DNA from: Allium sativum
Lineage: Eukaryota; Streptophyta; Magnoliopsida; Asparagales; Amaryllidaceae
NCBI GenBank assembly: GCA_030737875.1
Contig: CM060910.1
Coordinates: 69,386,501 to 69,450,500 of the forward strand
DNA length: 64,000 bases
Direction: 5' to 3'
A program made the translations under genes and the position numbers. Of the stretch, positions 13,500 through 27,100 are shown one piece after another (within the stretch, counting starts at the first letter, position 1; every line of letters starts with the position of its first letter). The notes beneath the pieces are model-generated. The model was not told the origin of the DNA, did no database searches, and saw only the letters and a program-made list of their open reading frames with translations.

Positions 13500-13740
13500 G
13501 CCCAGTAATCGAGCAGGACTCAGTTTCATTTTCCCTGAGTAATCGAGCAAGGACCAGTTTCATTCGCCCTGAGTGGCTCATTTTTCACTCAAACTGAGCT
13601 TAGCACCCCAGTTTTTGCGCCAAAACTGAGCAGCATAATTTTCACGTGAAAACTGAGTGGCTCGGTTCGCGCGAAAACTGAATTGAGCAGCTCAGTTTTC
13701 ACGTGAAAACCAAGCGACTCAGTTTGCACGTGAAAACTTT
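13500..13740. repeat. AAAACTGAGC palindromic repeats, right cluster
   Basis: Several copies of CTCAGTTTTCACGTGAAAAC and variants (TTTTGCGCCAAAACTGAGC, TTCGCGCGAAAACTGA). Each core is a near-perfect palindrome centred on CACGTG, GCGC or CGCG. They match the left cluster at 11,630-11,795. A weaker relative is at 43,540-43,605. Confidence 0.75.
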
Positions 13741-13829
13741 ATAATACTTGATGAACAAAAATAAAAATTTAGAAAACAAATAAACCACTTCAAACACACA
13801 CACAAAAAAAAACATACATAGATTTTTGT

Positions 13830-14580
13830 TGCTGATGGAATAACTTGTCCAATTTTCTTATTTTTATGTCCTGCCTTCCAAACCATTGTCCTTGTAACTT
13901 TCACCTATGGATTTTTCTTAACCTGCAATAAGAAATATTATTAAACTAATTAAATATTTATTAATAGTATTCACAAGAAATATTTTTACTATAATTGTTT
14001 ACCATTTCATCATAAAGTTTACGGTATGACTTTCTTCCTAGCGTTCGAGTGATAGTATTTTTAGCTTTGGATTGGGCATTTCTCCTACATTGCTCTTTTT
14101 TTCTTATCAGTGTATTCATTGTCAACAAACTTCTCCCACCATACTTTATCCATGTCTACAGGGCATTTAGTGATAGCGGTATTCTTGGGTATGATGGTTC
14201 CCTTGACTCTAAGCAATCTGTTTTGCAAAATAGACTTTACTGTGCGAAAATATCATGGAAACGTTTTTTCTAAAATTGGTCGAGCTAGATCAGGATTGAT
14301 GTCCATTCAAATTCATTCTGTTTTATAAAAGAAATTTCAATACGAAGAATAAATCTTATGCAGAATGTAAATAATTAAATATGGTGAATTTGTGACATAC
14401 CAATAGTTCTTGCCACAAAATATCTTAATAGTAATCATCAACATTTCTCCACTCGCCATAGGCAATTAGTATATGATAACGAATTAGCGCTCCGCATCTG
14501 GAGCTCCATTTAACCTCATCATTACCTTTAATACCATCGAAGTCAACTATTATTGAGTATTTTTTGTCACTTGGTGGAGG
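13830..14580 (-). pseudogene. En/Spm (Ptta) transposase-domain relic
   Basis: Minus-strand pieces in different frames read like the plant Ptta/En/Spm accessory transposase. From the 5-prime side they are: a piece with a CGALIRYHILIAYGEWRNV stretch (about 14,560-14,420); a piece starting MDINPDLARPILEKTFP and later KVWWEKFVDNEYTDKKK (about 14,320-14,090); then an arginine-rich QCRRNAQSKAKNTITRTLGR stretch; then KVTRTMVWKAGHKNKK near 13,900. In-frame stops and an A-run frameshift near 14,098 show decay. The family assignment is from motif memory. Confidence 0.45.
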
Positions 14581-15685
14581 ATAATTATTTGCTTCAAGCT
14601 TCTAAATTGTACCTTCAGTTGCAACATCGTCCTCACTAAGCTATCACCTGTTACTTGCCACCTAATTTGCCCATCAACAACAGTATGAACAACCCAAGGT
14701 AACAAGAGGGAAACATAAAACCTTGAGTCAAACAACAGTCTTAGTGAGCGATAAAATAGCTAACAAACATCAACAATAAAGTATATAAGAATGGATAGAT
14801 AAACATACTAATTGACCCACAACACCAGAGAATAACTCAACCCTATCTTCCCCACGTCGAACAGAGATAGCCTTTACAACAACATTTTCAACCATACATC
14901 CATGGAAATCAGAACTCCCATTCAACCATGGCAAAGCACTTATGACATCCAAATTATATATGTTATGTAAATGATCCTAATCGAACTAAATATCCCTCAA
15001 GCACAAGCCCTAGAGGCCTAAACCAATATCAGACAAGCACCCAAGGAACATCTCCTTCGGCATTGGACAATCTACATGAGACGGTTCAAACAAAACAACT
15101 AATCAACCATGAAAGACTCTGGTTATCACCGCCAATCCTGCCACTAAACTATCGTTAAACGTCTGACGACCAATCTTGCCATATGTCAAGAGCTAATGGT
15201 AACCGTGGTTCTAGCATAAAATCCACATGCCTTTCAACGATACGTATGTTTGTCCAACCTTGACAACTAGGCCTTTCAACAATACCCAAGGTACTCGACC
15301 AGCAACCTTCTAGTCTTTTGGGTGCTCTCATTGTACCCTTGCTTTGAGCTTGCTAGAAATTACGACAACGATAACTTCCCGGCCTTCGCATCTCTAGTCA
15401 CTTAACCCGACGACTTTTATAGCTCAATCAACCTTCTCGAGCAACCATTATCCACTAACTCACGACCTTTGAGTTGCCATCTCTTTCGTTATTCTGCACC
15501 GATTAATAAACACATACAACACTTTGAATATTCCCACTTGAATTTACTCCAAATTCACAACATCACCGAGCCAAATTACATCATTGTGTTACTGCTAGGG
15601 CTCGGGGGGGGGGGTCGCCCCCGGAAAAAAAAACATATCTTTTTATTTAGATCTGGGTTGTACCCAAAAATATAGTTTTTCTCAG
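14581..15685. other. no recognisable gene
   Basis: No convincing coding signal. It contains a 10-G run followed by CGCCCCCGG and a 9-A run at about 15,604-15,631. It may hold the 5-prime part and right end of the CACTA-like element that starts at 9,896, but no terminus is visible. Confidence 0.3.
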
Positions 15686-16110
15686 AAAAGGCCCTGTCTA
15701 ACACAACATGACTTCCCAAGCCATACACGACATGACTCCATTAAGCCATCCACGACATGAATCCATCTAGCCATCAACGACATGACTCTCCATGACATTC
15801 ACGGCATGACTCGTAATATCGTTCATGACATGACATACCATGTCGTTCATGACATAACTCACCATGTCGTTTACAACACGACTCATCAGCTCCACAGGTC
15901 AACTCTTCAAAATTTGGCTTGGCACTCCACCATGTCGCCCACCTCCCATATCCCTCACGTCACCATATCGTTCCACGACTTGGCCCCCCGCAACTTAGAA
16001 ATGAAGAAATGGCATGACTCTTTCAAGGCGGTCATGGTATCTGAACCCGACATGACTCACCATGTCCACTTACACCATGTCGCTTACTCCATATCGGTTG
16101 CGACTTGACT
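15686..16110. repeat. degenerate CATGACTC/CATGTCG tandem repeat
   Basis: About twenty imperfect repeats of a CATGACTCACCATGTCGTT-type unit, with both CATGAC and its partner GTCATG present, so the array is rich in short palindromes. The 108-codon histidine-rich frame at 15,782-16,108 is a product of this repeat and not a gene. Confidence 0.75.
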
Positions 16111-19100
16111 CCCAACGACTTAGTTTATTTCTTGTAAGAGAAGAAATGCGACATGAATAGTGAAAAATGACATGACTCCAGATCTGATCAAAATAGCTCC
16201 AAATCTAACCAAATCTTCGAAAACGATAACAACGATGAAATCCACTCATCCTAGACATCCAAATCAATCATAAACACTTCAATAAATCATCAACTTCATC
16301 AAAATAACCATTATCATCATTTAATCATCATCAAAATAACTTATTAAACGAAGTTAAACGTTTATATTTAAATATAATTGAAACGAGCTCGCCGCAGCAT
16401 GGTAGTTTGTAATTTGGTGTTTCGAACTTCAATTGAGTATATAGAACTCAATTTAAGTCGTAATTCCTTGAAACAAGAATCGTCAGGACCGAGTTGATAA
16501 TAGTTTTATAATGGAAGAGAAAAATTTGGATTTCGTCTTATAGATTTTGAGTTATATCAAAATCAAATTTTCAGAAAAACAGCGCCATAACCATTATAGA
16601 ATCATAACGGTTTATTTAAATAAAGAAAAGGATTTTAAGCAAATAAAATCCGAATTTCCATTAGAAAAATTCAGATTTGAGTTATAAAATAAATATGAAC
16701 TCAAGTGAGTGGACTGATTTTTGAAACAAAAATCATATTTTTAATTATTGAATAGAATTAACTAATTTGAAGAATAATTAATAAATGGAAATTTTGAATC
16801 AAAATTGGGCTTTGTATAAGAAAATTGGATTTGTGAATTCGTATTTGAAATCGAATATGGAACTTGAATTGAAAATGGAATTCAATTGGTTTATAAGCAA
16901 ATTAAAAAATATTTGAATGTGATATGTTCAAATAAAAAGTGAAATAAGCAAAATAGCTAATAAGAGAATTAATTAGCGAATTGAATTTAAAACTATCGGA
17001 TCGAGTTGAAATAAATAGGGAATTGACATATATATATTAGACAGGTATGGAATGAAGTGTATAAAGATTATAATTCGAGCGCCCGGCAAAATGGTACAAG
17101 TTTAAATTCCATATAAGTTTTTATGGGCCGAATTGCAAGCCGCTTTGCTTTTTGATTTTCTTTTTAAATGGAGAGGACTTAGAGAGACGAGTTGAGGTTT
17201 GAGCTATTGACCGGTACAAAGGAGGTGCGGGCAAAAAATTTCGGAAATTTAAGGAGTTAGAACATTTTTAAGAAAACTGATAACTAGACATCAATATATC
17301 GATATATATATATATATATAATTCGATAAAGTAACGAACTTAAAATAGAATATTATAAACAAAAAGGAAATATATAATTTAAATCTGGTAAGAATAGAAA
17401 GAGAAATGTATACACGTTTTAAAAATGAAAAATTGGTTTTTATGGCATTGATTATTCAAGGCAAGTTATCTTGTCTTTTTTGAAGTTAATGATGTTTTTC
17501 AGTCAAGGTTTGAGAGGTAGTTATACCCTAACTCGATTGATTTCATTATTAATCGATAAACAGAAAGATTCAGTCTCGAAGATGAAATGTTTAAAGAGAT
17601 TTAGTTCAATGCAATATCTGGGTTGTTTATAACGATGTTTTACATGATAGTCATTTTAACCAAAGTAAGTGGAATTTTAGAAATACAATAATAAATATTT
17701 CCTAAGTATAAGAATAAATGGTCATGAATGGGATAAGTAATTGGAAATGTTTTCCAATTATAAATAGAAGTTATTTTCTAAGTATAGAAAATAAAAGAAG
17801 GCCATATATGAAAATGTTTTCCAAACAGTGTAAGAGGCCAAGATGATTATTGAAAATATTGAGTTAACCAATATTGATAAGGAAATGGATAAATGATTTA
17901 TTTAATGAAATACTAATTAAGGGGCCTAGTGATTGTTGATGCTTTGATGGATGTTTGTTTTTTCCTACAATAGTTAAATAACCGACTATCGAAGTTTTTG
18001 ACCATCATTGTCAATATGGAGAGACCAGTTGGATTATTATATGAGAACCACTCTGTATTGGCAGTAGCGTTGCGAATTAGATTTTATGAAGATAATTGAG
18101 GGTGGAGTAAAGTGCATGGGCTTTTTCTGTTAATCCTAGGTAGAAATTTCCTAAGATGGGTTAATGGAAATTGTGCCTTCGGTTTCGTTCAAACCTAGAA
18201 CGAACGTGTATGGACGAGTGTTTAACAAAGTATTTCTAATGATCGCATATATTGGTCTGTGCAAACGTACATCTGGTGGCAGAGAATTTATTCTCTTAGC
18301 ATAATATCCAAAATATCTTTATGCAAATCAATTAGTGATTAGTGGAATAATGTGGCATTCAAAGTGATTGTGCTATCAATGAAAGGTAAGTAATTGTTAC
18401 CTCAAGCCTCGCAACCGGGAAATGGTATAAAATTGGGTAGGCTGCATGGCTAAATGGGTCGCACCCAGGTAGGGTGTATTGTCACCTGATCCAGAGAAAA
18501 TCCATTTGCTTCTTTAATCTTTTGATGCTGTCCCTTTCAGGAAATGGTTACTGGTCCCAACCTTTGGTGATAATACATTCGGTACTCTTAAGCGAAATAA
18601 GGGGCCGGTCATGTTTAGCCTGGGTTGCAAGATGTTCTTGTTGAACTCAGTGTATTCCTCTCTAGAGATACACTGTCGGAATGTAGACCCATACCTTTCC
18701 AGTTGGAAATCCATTCTCCATAAGGGCCCACGGTTTTGATTGTATACTATGTATATAGAGCGTGAGATGCAAGTGTTCCGCTAGATTACTATTTACTTGA
18801 TTTAGACACTATTATACTATTAGAAAAGTATTGATTTTTTAAAAAAAAATTCGGTTATAATAAGGTAAAAAAAACCATTCGTGTTTATGTGTGAATCGGT
18901 CTTACGATTATCTTTTCCTTCGAAAAGGATTTTTAAAAAAAGTTAAAATAAGTGGTTGGAGTTTACTCACACTAGTCCTATGACTGACCATGATTTTATT
19001 TTGTTTTGTTTTACCCTAAACTCTTGGGTGCCCAAATTTGTATGGGCAATCAAGTAGTTCGGGTATATTCAGATATCCTAGGAGGAGCTTAGAGAAGGAG

Positions 19101-20601
19101 TCTTCAGCTTTATATACTTAATGTTTATTTTCCGATGTGTTGTATTACACTATGATAATTAATGGTATATATATGTATATACAGTAAAAAATTTGTATCC
19201 TAAAAGTTTCTATATATATTATATTTTATTCTGCTGCGATGTGAGATTCTATGTTGTTGTGTCTGTTCTTCTTCTACCATTTTCTTCTTTAATTCACAAT
19301 GATTCATATTTCTGTGATATTTGGGTTGGACGTGTGGCGTATTTAGTCAACTCAGATAGTACAAAAATTCGGGTCATTACACTGGCCTTATTAGATAATT
19401 CCCTAGACACTTACTACTTCACGCAGGATAGGCAGACCTATGGTACCTCTGTAGCGGTTGTTTAACACATAATCCCAAGGCGGACTCTCACCACACTCAC
19501 TTAGTACTAAGAGGAAGCAGACCGATGTAGGTGAGCTACGCAGTCACTTAATACTCTTTTAAGGGTGGATCCAACTACTCAATACCTCTATCCCAAAGCA
19601 AGCTCACGCTTATAAATTATTTCCCTTTTTAATATTTCCTCTTTTGGGAGGGAGGCGGGTCCTACAACCACCTAATACCTCACACTTGAAATATACCCCA
19701 TTTTAGGAAATAATGTTCGCTACAAAAATAACTATCGCCATGGGTTCCTATGGATAATGATTTCTCACATCAGTTGTACTTATATTCAACTGCTGGAAAG
19801 TGTAGACTTCTATCGAAATAAGCAACTGGCCTCGCAACATTAACTCACTAAGTCCAACTCCTATTTCTAATTATAATAATTATATAACTTCCAACCCTAG
19901 GATGTCTATTTATTAATTTCCTTATTGGACTTAGTATTTACTATGCCAACCAGTCTTTATTAATTCCCCTTTATATTCGTTTTATTATTAATTAAGTCGC
20001 TTGCCACTAATGACCCTAATGGTCATATTTCCCTAAAGCATCAATTAAATTATTTAATGCCATTTATAACACTAACCGTCATATTTTCCTAAGGCATTCA
20101 TTTTCCTTTTAAATGTCATTTATATCGGTCCCATTTGAATTCTATACAACTATTGTAACTCCAAAATATTACTACAAAATTAATTCCATTTTAATTCTTA
20201 AGCGAGTGTGTGTATGTGTATATATATGCTATTTATTTATTCTCTAGTTGGACTTACAAATCTTTGTTCCTAAGTACCAGTTTAATTGTAAACCTTTAGG
20301 CATATTTATCATATTCAATTATTTCCCCAAATAAATATGGTTACAATACTTATTACCCTATTCATGAGCTCTTTATTACAACAATAAATTCCATATTGAT
20401 CGCTACAATGATCACAAACGTTTAATTTCCATTTGTTATGAGATTCATTACTATACATTTTTTCCCATAAAATGGAAACATTTCAAATTCAAACACACAT
20501 TAACACAGAAACATTTATTTAATATAATAGCATCATTTACGTAAATTTGGACAGATAAGATTAATATGTATATTCATAATTTAAACATTTTCTTTTAAAG
20601 T
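16111..20601. other. LTR-retrotransposon remnants, non-coding
   Basis: AT-rich sequence with features of gypsy LTRs. The block at 16,376-16,450 (GCATGGTAGTTTG.. TTCGAACTTCAATTGAGTA) resembles the LTR segment at 33,665-33,710. The stretch 18,400-18,720 looks LTR-internal. An LTR-like boundary (ATTCGGGTCATTACA) ends at 19,381, and the following 19,390-19,620 loosely mirrors 6,590-6,900 in inverted orientation. A TA run is at 17,303-17,322. No pol motif is visible. Confidence 0.4.
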
Positions 20602-20785
20602 ACAAACTTTGGAAAAAATTGGTGAAAAGTATGGGAAGTTTCAAAATTAGGGAGAAGGACACATTTACACTAAAGGTGGAATTCAGGGGGCCCACTAACC
20701 TTTTTCCATTTACACTATCATTTGGCCTTCTCCCTAATTTTGAAACTTCTCATACTTTTCACCAAAAAAAAATTCCAAAGTTTGT
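20602..20785. mobile_element. foldback MITE
   Basis: A 184-bp near-perfect hairpin. The left arm 20,602-20,658 (ACAAACTTTGGAA..GGGAGAAGG) pairs with the right arm 20,726-20,785 (CCTTCTCCC..TTCCAAAGTTTGT), leaving a loop of about 65 bp. The arms are far longer than a terminator stem. I do not recognise the superfamily, and the flanks give no clear target duplication. Confidence 0.8.
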
Positions 20786-22165
20786 CCTTCTCCCTATTTT
20801 CCACCGTATTTAACGTAGTTACTAATTTACACTTTTTTATTATTTATTAATTGTGTTCTGGTCTAAACTAAGGACCAAAACAACATTTTTTGTGTTTGAT
20901 CTTGTTTTAAGATTCAAAACCTTATAAAAGTTTATTTACTGTAATTATTGTAAATTTTGCCTAAAATATTTAAAACAGGAAAATTGACATTACTTCAAGT
21001 ACGAAGGAAACAAATTTATATTTTATTTAGATTAGATGTTGCAAACTACGTACAAAAACAAAATTTTGCACATCTCTTCTTATTTGATTTATTATGTTCC
21101 TTGTGGGTTTCAATTAATGTCTTTTTATGAAAAAAGAACAAAAAGGAAAAAATTACAATAGGCAAGTAAGACTACAAACAGTTTCAAACACAAACATGGT
21201 TACTATTAATTTAACCAATACTGCACAACTACAAATCAACACCAAATCCTATGAATCTCGAATAAAACTACAAATATAATAATAGATTTGGGATTGATTT
21301 CCAGATTCGCGGTGTTCACAATAACCACAAATATTTTAAGAATAATTGTAGGCAAGAAGATTATAATAACCTAAAAAAGGCATACAAATCCACTTAACCA
21401 AGTTCATAATAATTTAGGTTTGACAAAATAAACAAATCTGACACTTTTTGGCATATAATTCAATTTCAACACAAACGAATTATAAATGTTTATTATAAAG
21501 AATGTACCACCCACCTGAAAGCTATCCAAATCCAAATATGACACAACTTTTAGGCTTAAAATTGCCAAATCCTACATATCTAAAATTTATTTCAAAAGGG
21601 GCATTTACAAATATAGATTTATATTTGTAGATCTGAAAGAAAAATAAGAAAATAAGAAGGAAATTCAATCATTTAGATTACCTAAGTGAAGAACCACTTC
21701 TTTTTCATAAATTTGAATGTAATCCCTCTAATCTTGTAAATTTTATTTTTATATGTTTATAATTATGGAAATTAGGATGGCATGTTAAAAGTAGTGCGGT
21801 AATAGTGGTGCGGGTTCAAAACCAAGAATGGCATGTTAAGAGCTTACCATGTGCATACGTTAAGATTAGTCATTAATGTGGTGCTCGTAGATCAATATAG
21901 GTGCATTAGGGAGGGTTTTACAACTCCGGTCGGTTTCCCTCCTTATCAAATTCAGAAAAATGTTAAAATTATGATAGCGTCCTTCTTTTGAAACCTAACA
22001 TTAAGAATTTCCCTCCTTAAAGATTGATATAAAGCGGGTCCTTGTTTTTGTTGGCTTCGTATTTTTCATCATTTTTTGCCACTGTTGTATACAAAATATT
22101 CAAAAAAATGCAAATATTCACGGAAATAATCTACAAAAAAAAATGCAAAATAAGCAATTATAGTG
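20786..22165. other. no recognisable gene
   Basis: AT-rich sequence with no coding or structural feature that I can support. Confidence 0.3.
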
Positions 22166-22610
22166 AATAATTACTGATATATCAACAATTATTCACCCAC
22201 AATTTTAGTTGAAAATCAGATGAATAATTGTTAATATATCATCAAATATATATATATATATATATATACACTTGCTGATATATCAGCAATTATACTTAAT
22301 TTTTTGGCAAGGCTTATGTAATATTGCTGATATATCAGCAATTATTGTATATAATTGTTGATATATAAGCAAGTATTCTAAAGGTGATGTAAGGCTAATG
22401 AATAATTATTGATATATCAATAATAGTTGTATATAATTGTTGATATATTAGCAACAATTTCATACTTGATGTAAAACTAACTTACTAAATGGTGGATGAA
22501 AATTACAGCAAAATCTTTAATTATTGCTTTAAATTGCAGATATATCAGTAATTGTTTTGCAGTTGATGCAAATAATTGGAAAAGTTGCTGAAATATCGGT
22601 AATAATTGCA
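22166..22610. repeat. GATATATC palindrome cluster
   Basis: At least eight copies of a palindrome of the type ATTGCTGATATATCAGCAAT, near 22,170, 22,270, 22,323, 22,355, 22,403, 22,436, 22,538 and 22,583, with drift among copies. Spacing is irregular (about 35-100 bp). This looks like a subterminal binding-site array of a non-autonomous DNA transposon, or a foldback element. Confidence 0.7.
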
Positions 22611-22645
22611 AAATAATTGCATTATTTGCTGCAGTATACTGGAGC

Positions 22646-22646
<1 letters not shown>

Positions 22647-22705
<59 letters not shown>

Positions 22706-22706
22706 T
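22647..22706. repeat. (TA)n microsatellite
   Basis: A TA repeat of about 60 bp with one CA interruption near 22,689. A shorter run is at 22,248-22,268. The apparent MYIYIYIY frame here is only the repeat. Confidence 0.9.
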
Positions 22707-24179
22707 TGAAACATATTTTTGTAGTTTTAATGCATGAATATGATGATGATTATGTGCTGAATTTAATTTTGAATTTTCGTTATTTTTTTTATTTTTTGAT
22801 GATTTTCGAAAGTCAGGGATCTAATTTATAAAGCTTTTAGACAGGGAATTTTTTTTTATTTCAAAACATAATAGGGACCTGAGTCAAACTATCCCTTTAT
22901 AATTTGTGTTTTGGAAGAGATTGGAGGATTGAAAATGACAGACCGTAGTTGCTACCTCCAAAAAATATGAATAAGTGAATGAAAGTCTAGCCCTTTATTT
23001 ATAGGCGTAGAAATGAGCCTGGATCGTTAGATTTAATTTAATAAAGATATGCCCGCTAATCTAATAAAATATACATCAAAACCCTGGTCGCCACCTGCAG
23101 CCAACGACTAAGCGGTCGATCAAGAAGTTAACTGCCCCGGTTGACCGCTCTAGTCGACCTAGTAGTGGGAGGGGGAGGAAATTAATTTATTTATATATAA
23201 GAATCATTCTCCTTTAATTATTTTCCGTTTGTTTCCGTATTTTGTCCGTAACTTTTTCATATGGACTCCATCGTGAAGTTCCAAACGTGAAAGTTGACTA
23301 GAATTCTGTCACGAACACAATAATGTAAGTTTAACGGTCAAATTCCATCGTTGCAAAAATTCCATTTTTGGAACCTAATTAAATAACTAAACTAATTATT
23401 GCCAAAATTCCTGGCTATTATAGCTGAACCAGCATTTGGTGGAATCCATAGATCTGTACAAGTTGCTTCCTCCGTCTGGTGGTTGCGAAGGTGAGTGATT
23501 TCAGGTATGATTTATTACGTTTTTTGTTATGAACATATATGCTTTGAGTGAGTTAGAATTTGGTTGATATATTGTGATGGATTGTATATATTTGTGTTGT
23601 TTTGTACGTTGGTTTAGACGTTATTTTGGTCGACGGTTTATAAAGGTTTGAATGACACTGTTGTTACGATTTGTTGGATGTTGTATATATTGGTTTATGT
23701 TGTGTATATTGGACTGTATGTGTATGATTTGGGTTTAATATTATGTTTGGGTATATATCTGAGTATTATTGTTATATATGCTAAAAATGGAGTTGTTATG
23801 ATATATTTGAGATTATGGATGGCTGGAAGTAAGTTATGTAAATTCTAAAGAAAAAAACCCAGATTTCTAACGGTTGTCAATGGCTTACATGTCATTGATT
23901 TTCATTGGCTTTCAATGGAAATATTCCCAAGATTTAGAATGGTTTCCAACAGCTAATTGGTCAACAATTCCTTCTATGTGTCCACTTTAGACGTTGGAGG
24001 CCTTTGGAAATTGCCCATTGACGGCGTTGGAAAGCAATAAGAGCCGTTAATCCGTATGCCAACGATATTTCCAACAACCACCAACGGCTAGTAGCCGTTG
24101 GAAACTATCATTCTTCTTGTAACGTTATTACTTTTTTTAAGTGGAGGTTAACTCAATAAAACGAAGGGAATATCATTTC
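22707..24179. other. non-coding; possible transposon end
   Basis: No gene seen. At 23,860-24,120 there are repeated inverted motifs around CCAACGGCTA/TAGCCGTTGGAAA and AATGGCTT, followed by TTCTTCTTGTAACG. This looks like the subterminal region and end of a DNA transposon that abuts the truncated copia element. Confidence 0.35.
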
Positions 24180-27100
24180 TCTAAAAAAATATGGGGTAAC
24201 TTGGCAAAAACGGTGCTTCTAATCCTTGTTATTTTGAAAGTCGTTGAAAAATCTGGCCAAAGGCCAAACCCACTACTCAAATAATCAGAATCAGAGAAGC
24301 AACAACAATCCTAATGCAAACGTCGCATAGATTAATCAAGAAACCAACAGTCAAGACAGTTTAGTCAAAGGCATAAATCAAAATGACTCTGCCAGGTTGG
24401 AACACTTAAAAGATGATAGTTGGTACCCTGATTCTGGTGCCACTAACCATATTACCAGCAATCTGGACAACTTAAACATTAGATGCAAGGAATACAAAGG
24501 TAATAATTCTATATCTATGGGTAATGGTAAATGCATTCAAATTACACATGTTGGTAATACTTACATTAATGGCAGAAAACAACTATATGTATACAATCTG
24601 CTTAGAGTACCAGAAATCACTAAAAGCCTGATTAGTGTGTGTAAGTTTGCTAGAGACAATAATGTCTATTTTATTTTATTTCCCATGATATTGCTTAGTA
24701 AGAGACATTCTAACTATGAAAATTATTTTACAGGGTGATGTCATCAATGGATTGTACAAATTTAATTATATTAGGTGCCAAAATGGTGTTAGTGAGGAAA
24801 AATATCATGTTTTTAATGAAATAAAATGTTGTAATTTGAATGTGAAAGACAAATCTGAAAGCATCAAATATGTTTTTGACCTATGGCATTGTAAATTTGG
24901 ACATCCAAGTGTTAAGATTGTTCAGAAAATATTGATTGATAATAAAATCAAGTTTGATCCTGTAGCCTTACCCTATATATATGTGAATATTTCCAAATGG
25001 GAAAAAGTCATAGGTTACCATTCAGTAATTCAAATACTATGTACTCTGAACCACTACAATTGGCAGCAACAGTCCTATGGAAACCAACACCCAATTATTC
25101 AAATTTTGGTTACAAATATTACATTTTCTTTGTTGATGCTTATACTAGATATACCTGGATATACTTCCTAAAAACCAAATCTTGAACTCACAATGCCATC
25201 ATAAACTTCATAACTATGGCAGAGAAACAGGTTAACTTTAAAATAAAAATTCTGGAGTCAAATAGGGGAAGTGAGTTCAAAAGTTTTTGTAATTACTTTC
25301 AGCAAAAAGGCATTATTCATAGGACCACTTGTCCATACACCTCTCAACAAAATGGACTAGTGGAGAGAAAGCATAGACTCATAGTAGAATCTGGTTTGAC
25401 ATTGCTAGCACAATCTAGTTTACCATTAAAATTTTGGCCAGAGGTCTTTAATACTGCTGCTTATCTGATTAACAGACAACCAACCAGTGTATTAAAGGAC
25501 ATATCACCTCTAGAAAAGATCTACAATGTCAAACCAAATTTCAAAGGCCTAAAGACCTTTGGGTGCTTATGTTTTCCATACTTATGAACTTATAATGCTA
25601 AAAAATTGAATTTCAGGTCAAAACAAGGCACCTTTCTTAGATATACTACTAATTAAAAATGATATAAGAGCATTTCTGACACAGGCAGAATATACATTAG
25701 CAAGCATGTTGTGTTCGATGAAAAAGTTTTCCCATATAGTAGAAAAGATATTAAGACCGCTAATAAGGTAAGAATTCCTGAAGTATCTATACATGTTGTG
25801 ACATATATCAATGAAAGATGGCAGCAGATGGTGATGAGTGGAAGTGCTAACGCTCAAAAGTTCACTACCTCCAAATAATGATGGCCATGAAAGTATTGAG
25901 CCACCTAACAACGCTTATCACCTACATGCTCAAACAAAACATCAAATTCAAGAAGGCGGAGAAAGTGATTCAAACGCAACCACATCAGAAAATTATGGAA
26001 ATACTGATCACTCGCCACAAGCTGAAAAACCAATTCAAACTAGTCACCTATGTTTGTTAGGGCCAAAAGTTTTATCTTTAAACCAAAAATAATTGCATCC
26101 AAATTTAGTTCAAGTGAACCTGAATCCTCTGATCAGGCTATTAGAGATAAGAACTGGAAGGATGCAATGGATGATGAGCGTAATGATCTCATTATTAACA
26201 AAACCTGGAATCTAGTATGTCCACCTGCTAATAAAAAATATTGTAGGATGCAGATGGACATACAAATTAAAAAGGAACCTAGATGGTTCAATAAACAAGC
26301 ACAAAGCTGGGTTAGTAGCCAAAGGTTTTACACAGGTGTATGGTTTTGATTTTAGTCATACCTTACCTATTGTAAAACCAACTACTATAAGACTACTACT
26401 TACCATAGCTTTATGCAAGAATTAGCATGTTAAACATTTAGATGTTAACGATGCATTTCTGAATGGTATCCTTAAAGAAGAAAACTATATGAGTCAACCC
26501 CCAGGTTACAATGAAAATCCAAACTATGTTTATAAACTAAACAAAGCCATACATGGGCTGAAATAAGCACAACAAGTATTTTTGATAGACTGAAAAACAC
26601 CCTATCCAAATTGGGTTTTCAGTCTACCAAATCAGACAACTCACTATTTATAAAAATAAACAAGTCTTCAGTAATCTACATACTGATATATGTTGATGAC
26701 CTGATAATTACTGGCAAAAGTATTACAGACATATATGAATTAACTCAATTTTAGACCAACAATTCTCTATCAAAAATCTGGGTGAAGTAAGCTACTTCTT
26801 AAACATAGAAGTAATGAGGACTAACAATGAAATGATACTATGCCAAAGAAATTATATTACTAAATTACTTAATGAAACTAAGACGTTAAATGCTAATCCC
26901 CAACCAACACCTATGGTCAGTAGCCAACAATACTCAAAATTTAGGGAAGAAGCAATAACTAACACCACAGAATATAGAGCGATTATAGGGGCATTTACAA
27001 TGTGCTACTATAACCTGACCTGACATTGCTTTCAGTGTTAATAAAGTATCTCAATTTATGAAGAATCCTCTTGACATACATTGGAAATTAGTGAAAAGAA

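Noticed and set aside
15782..16108. 108-codon histidine-rich frame
   Set aside because: A product of the CATGAC tandem repeat.
22646..22831. Open frame MYIYIYIY
   Set aside because: It is the translation of a TA microsatellite.
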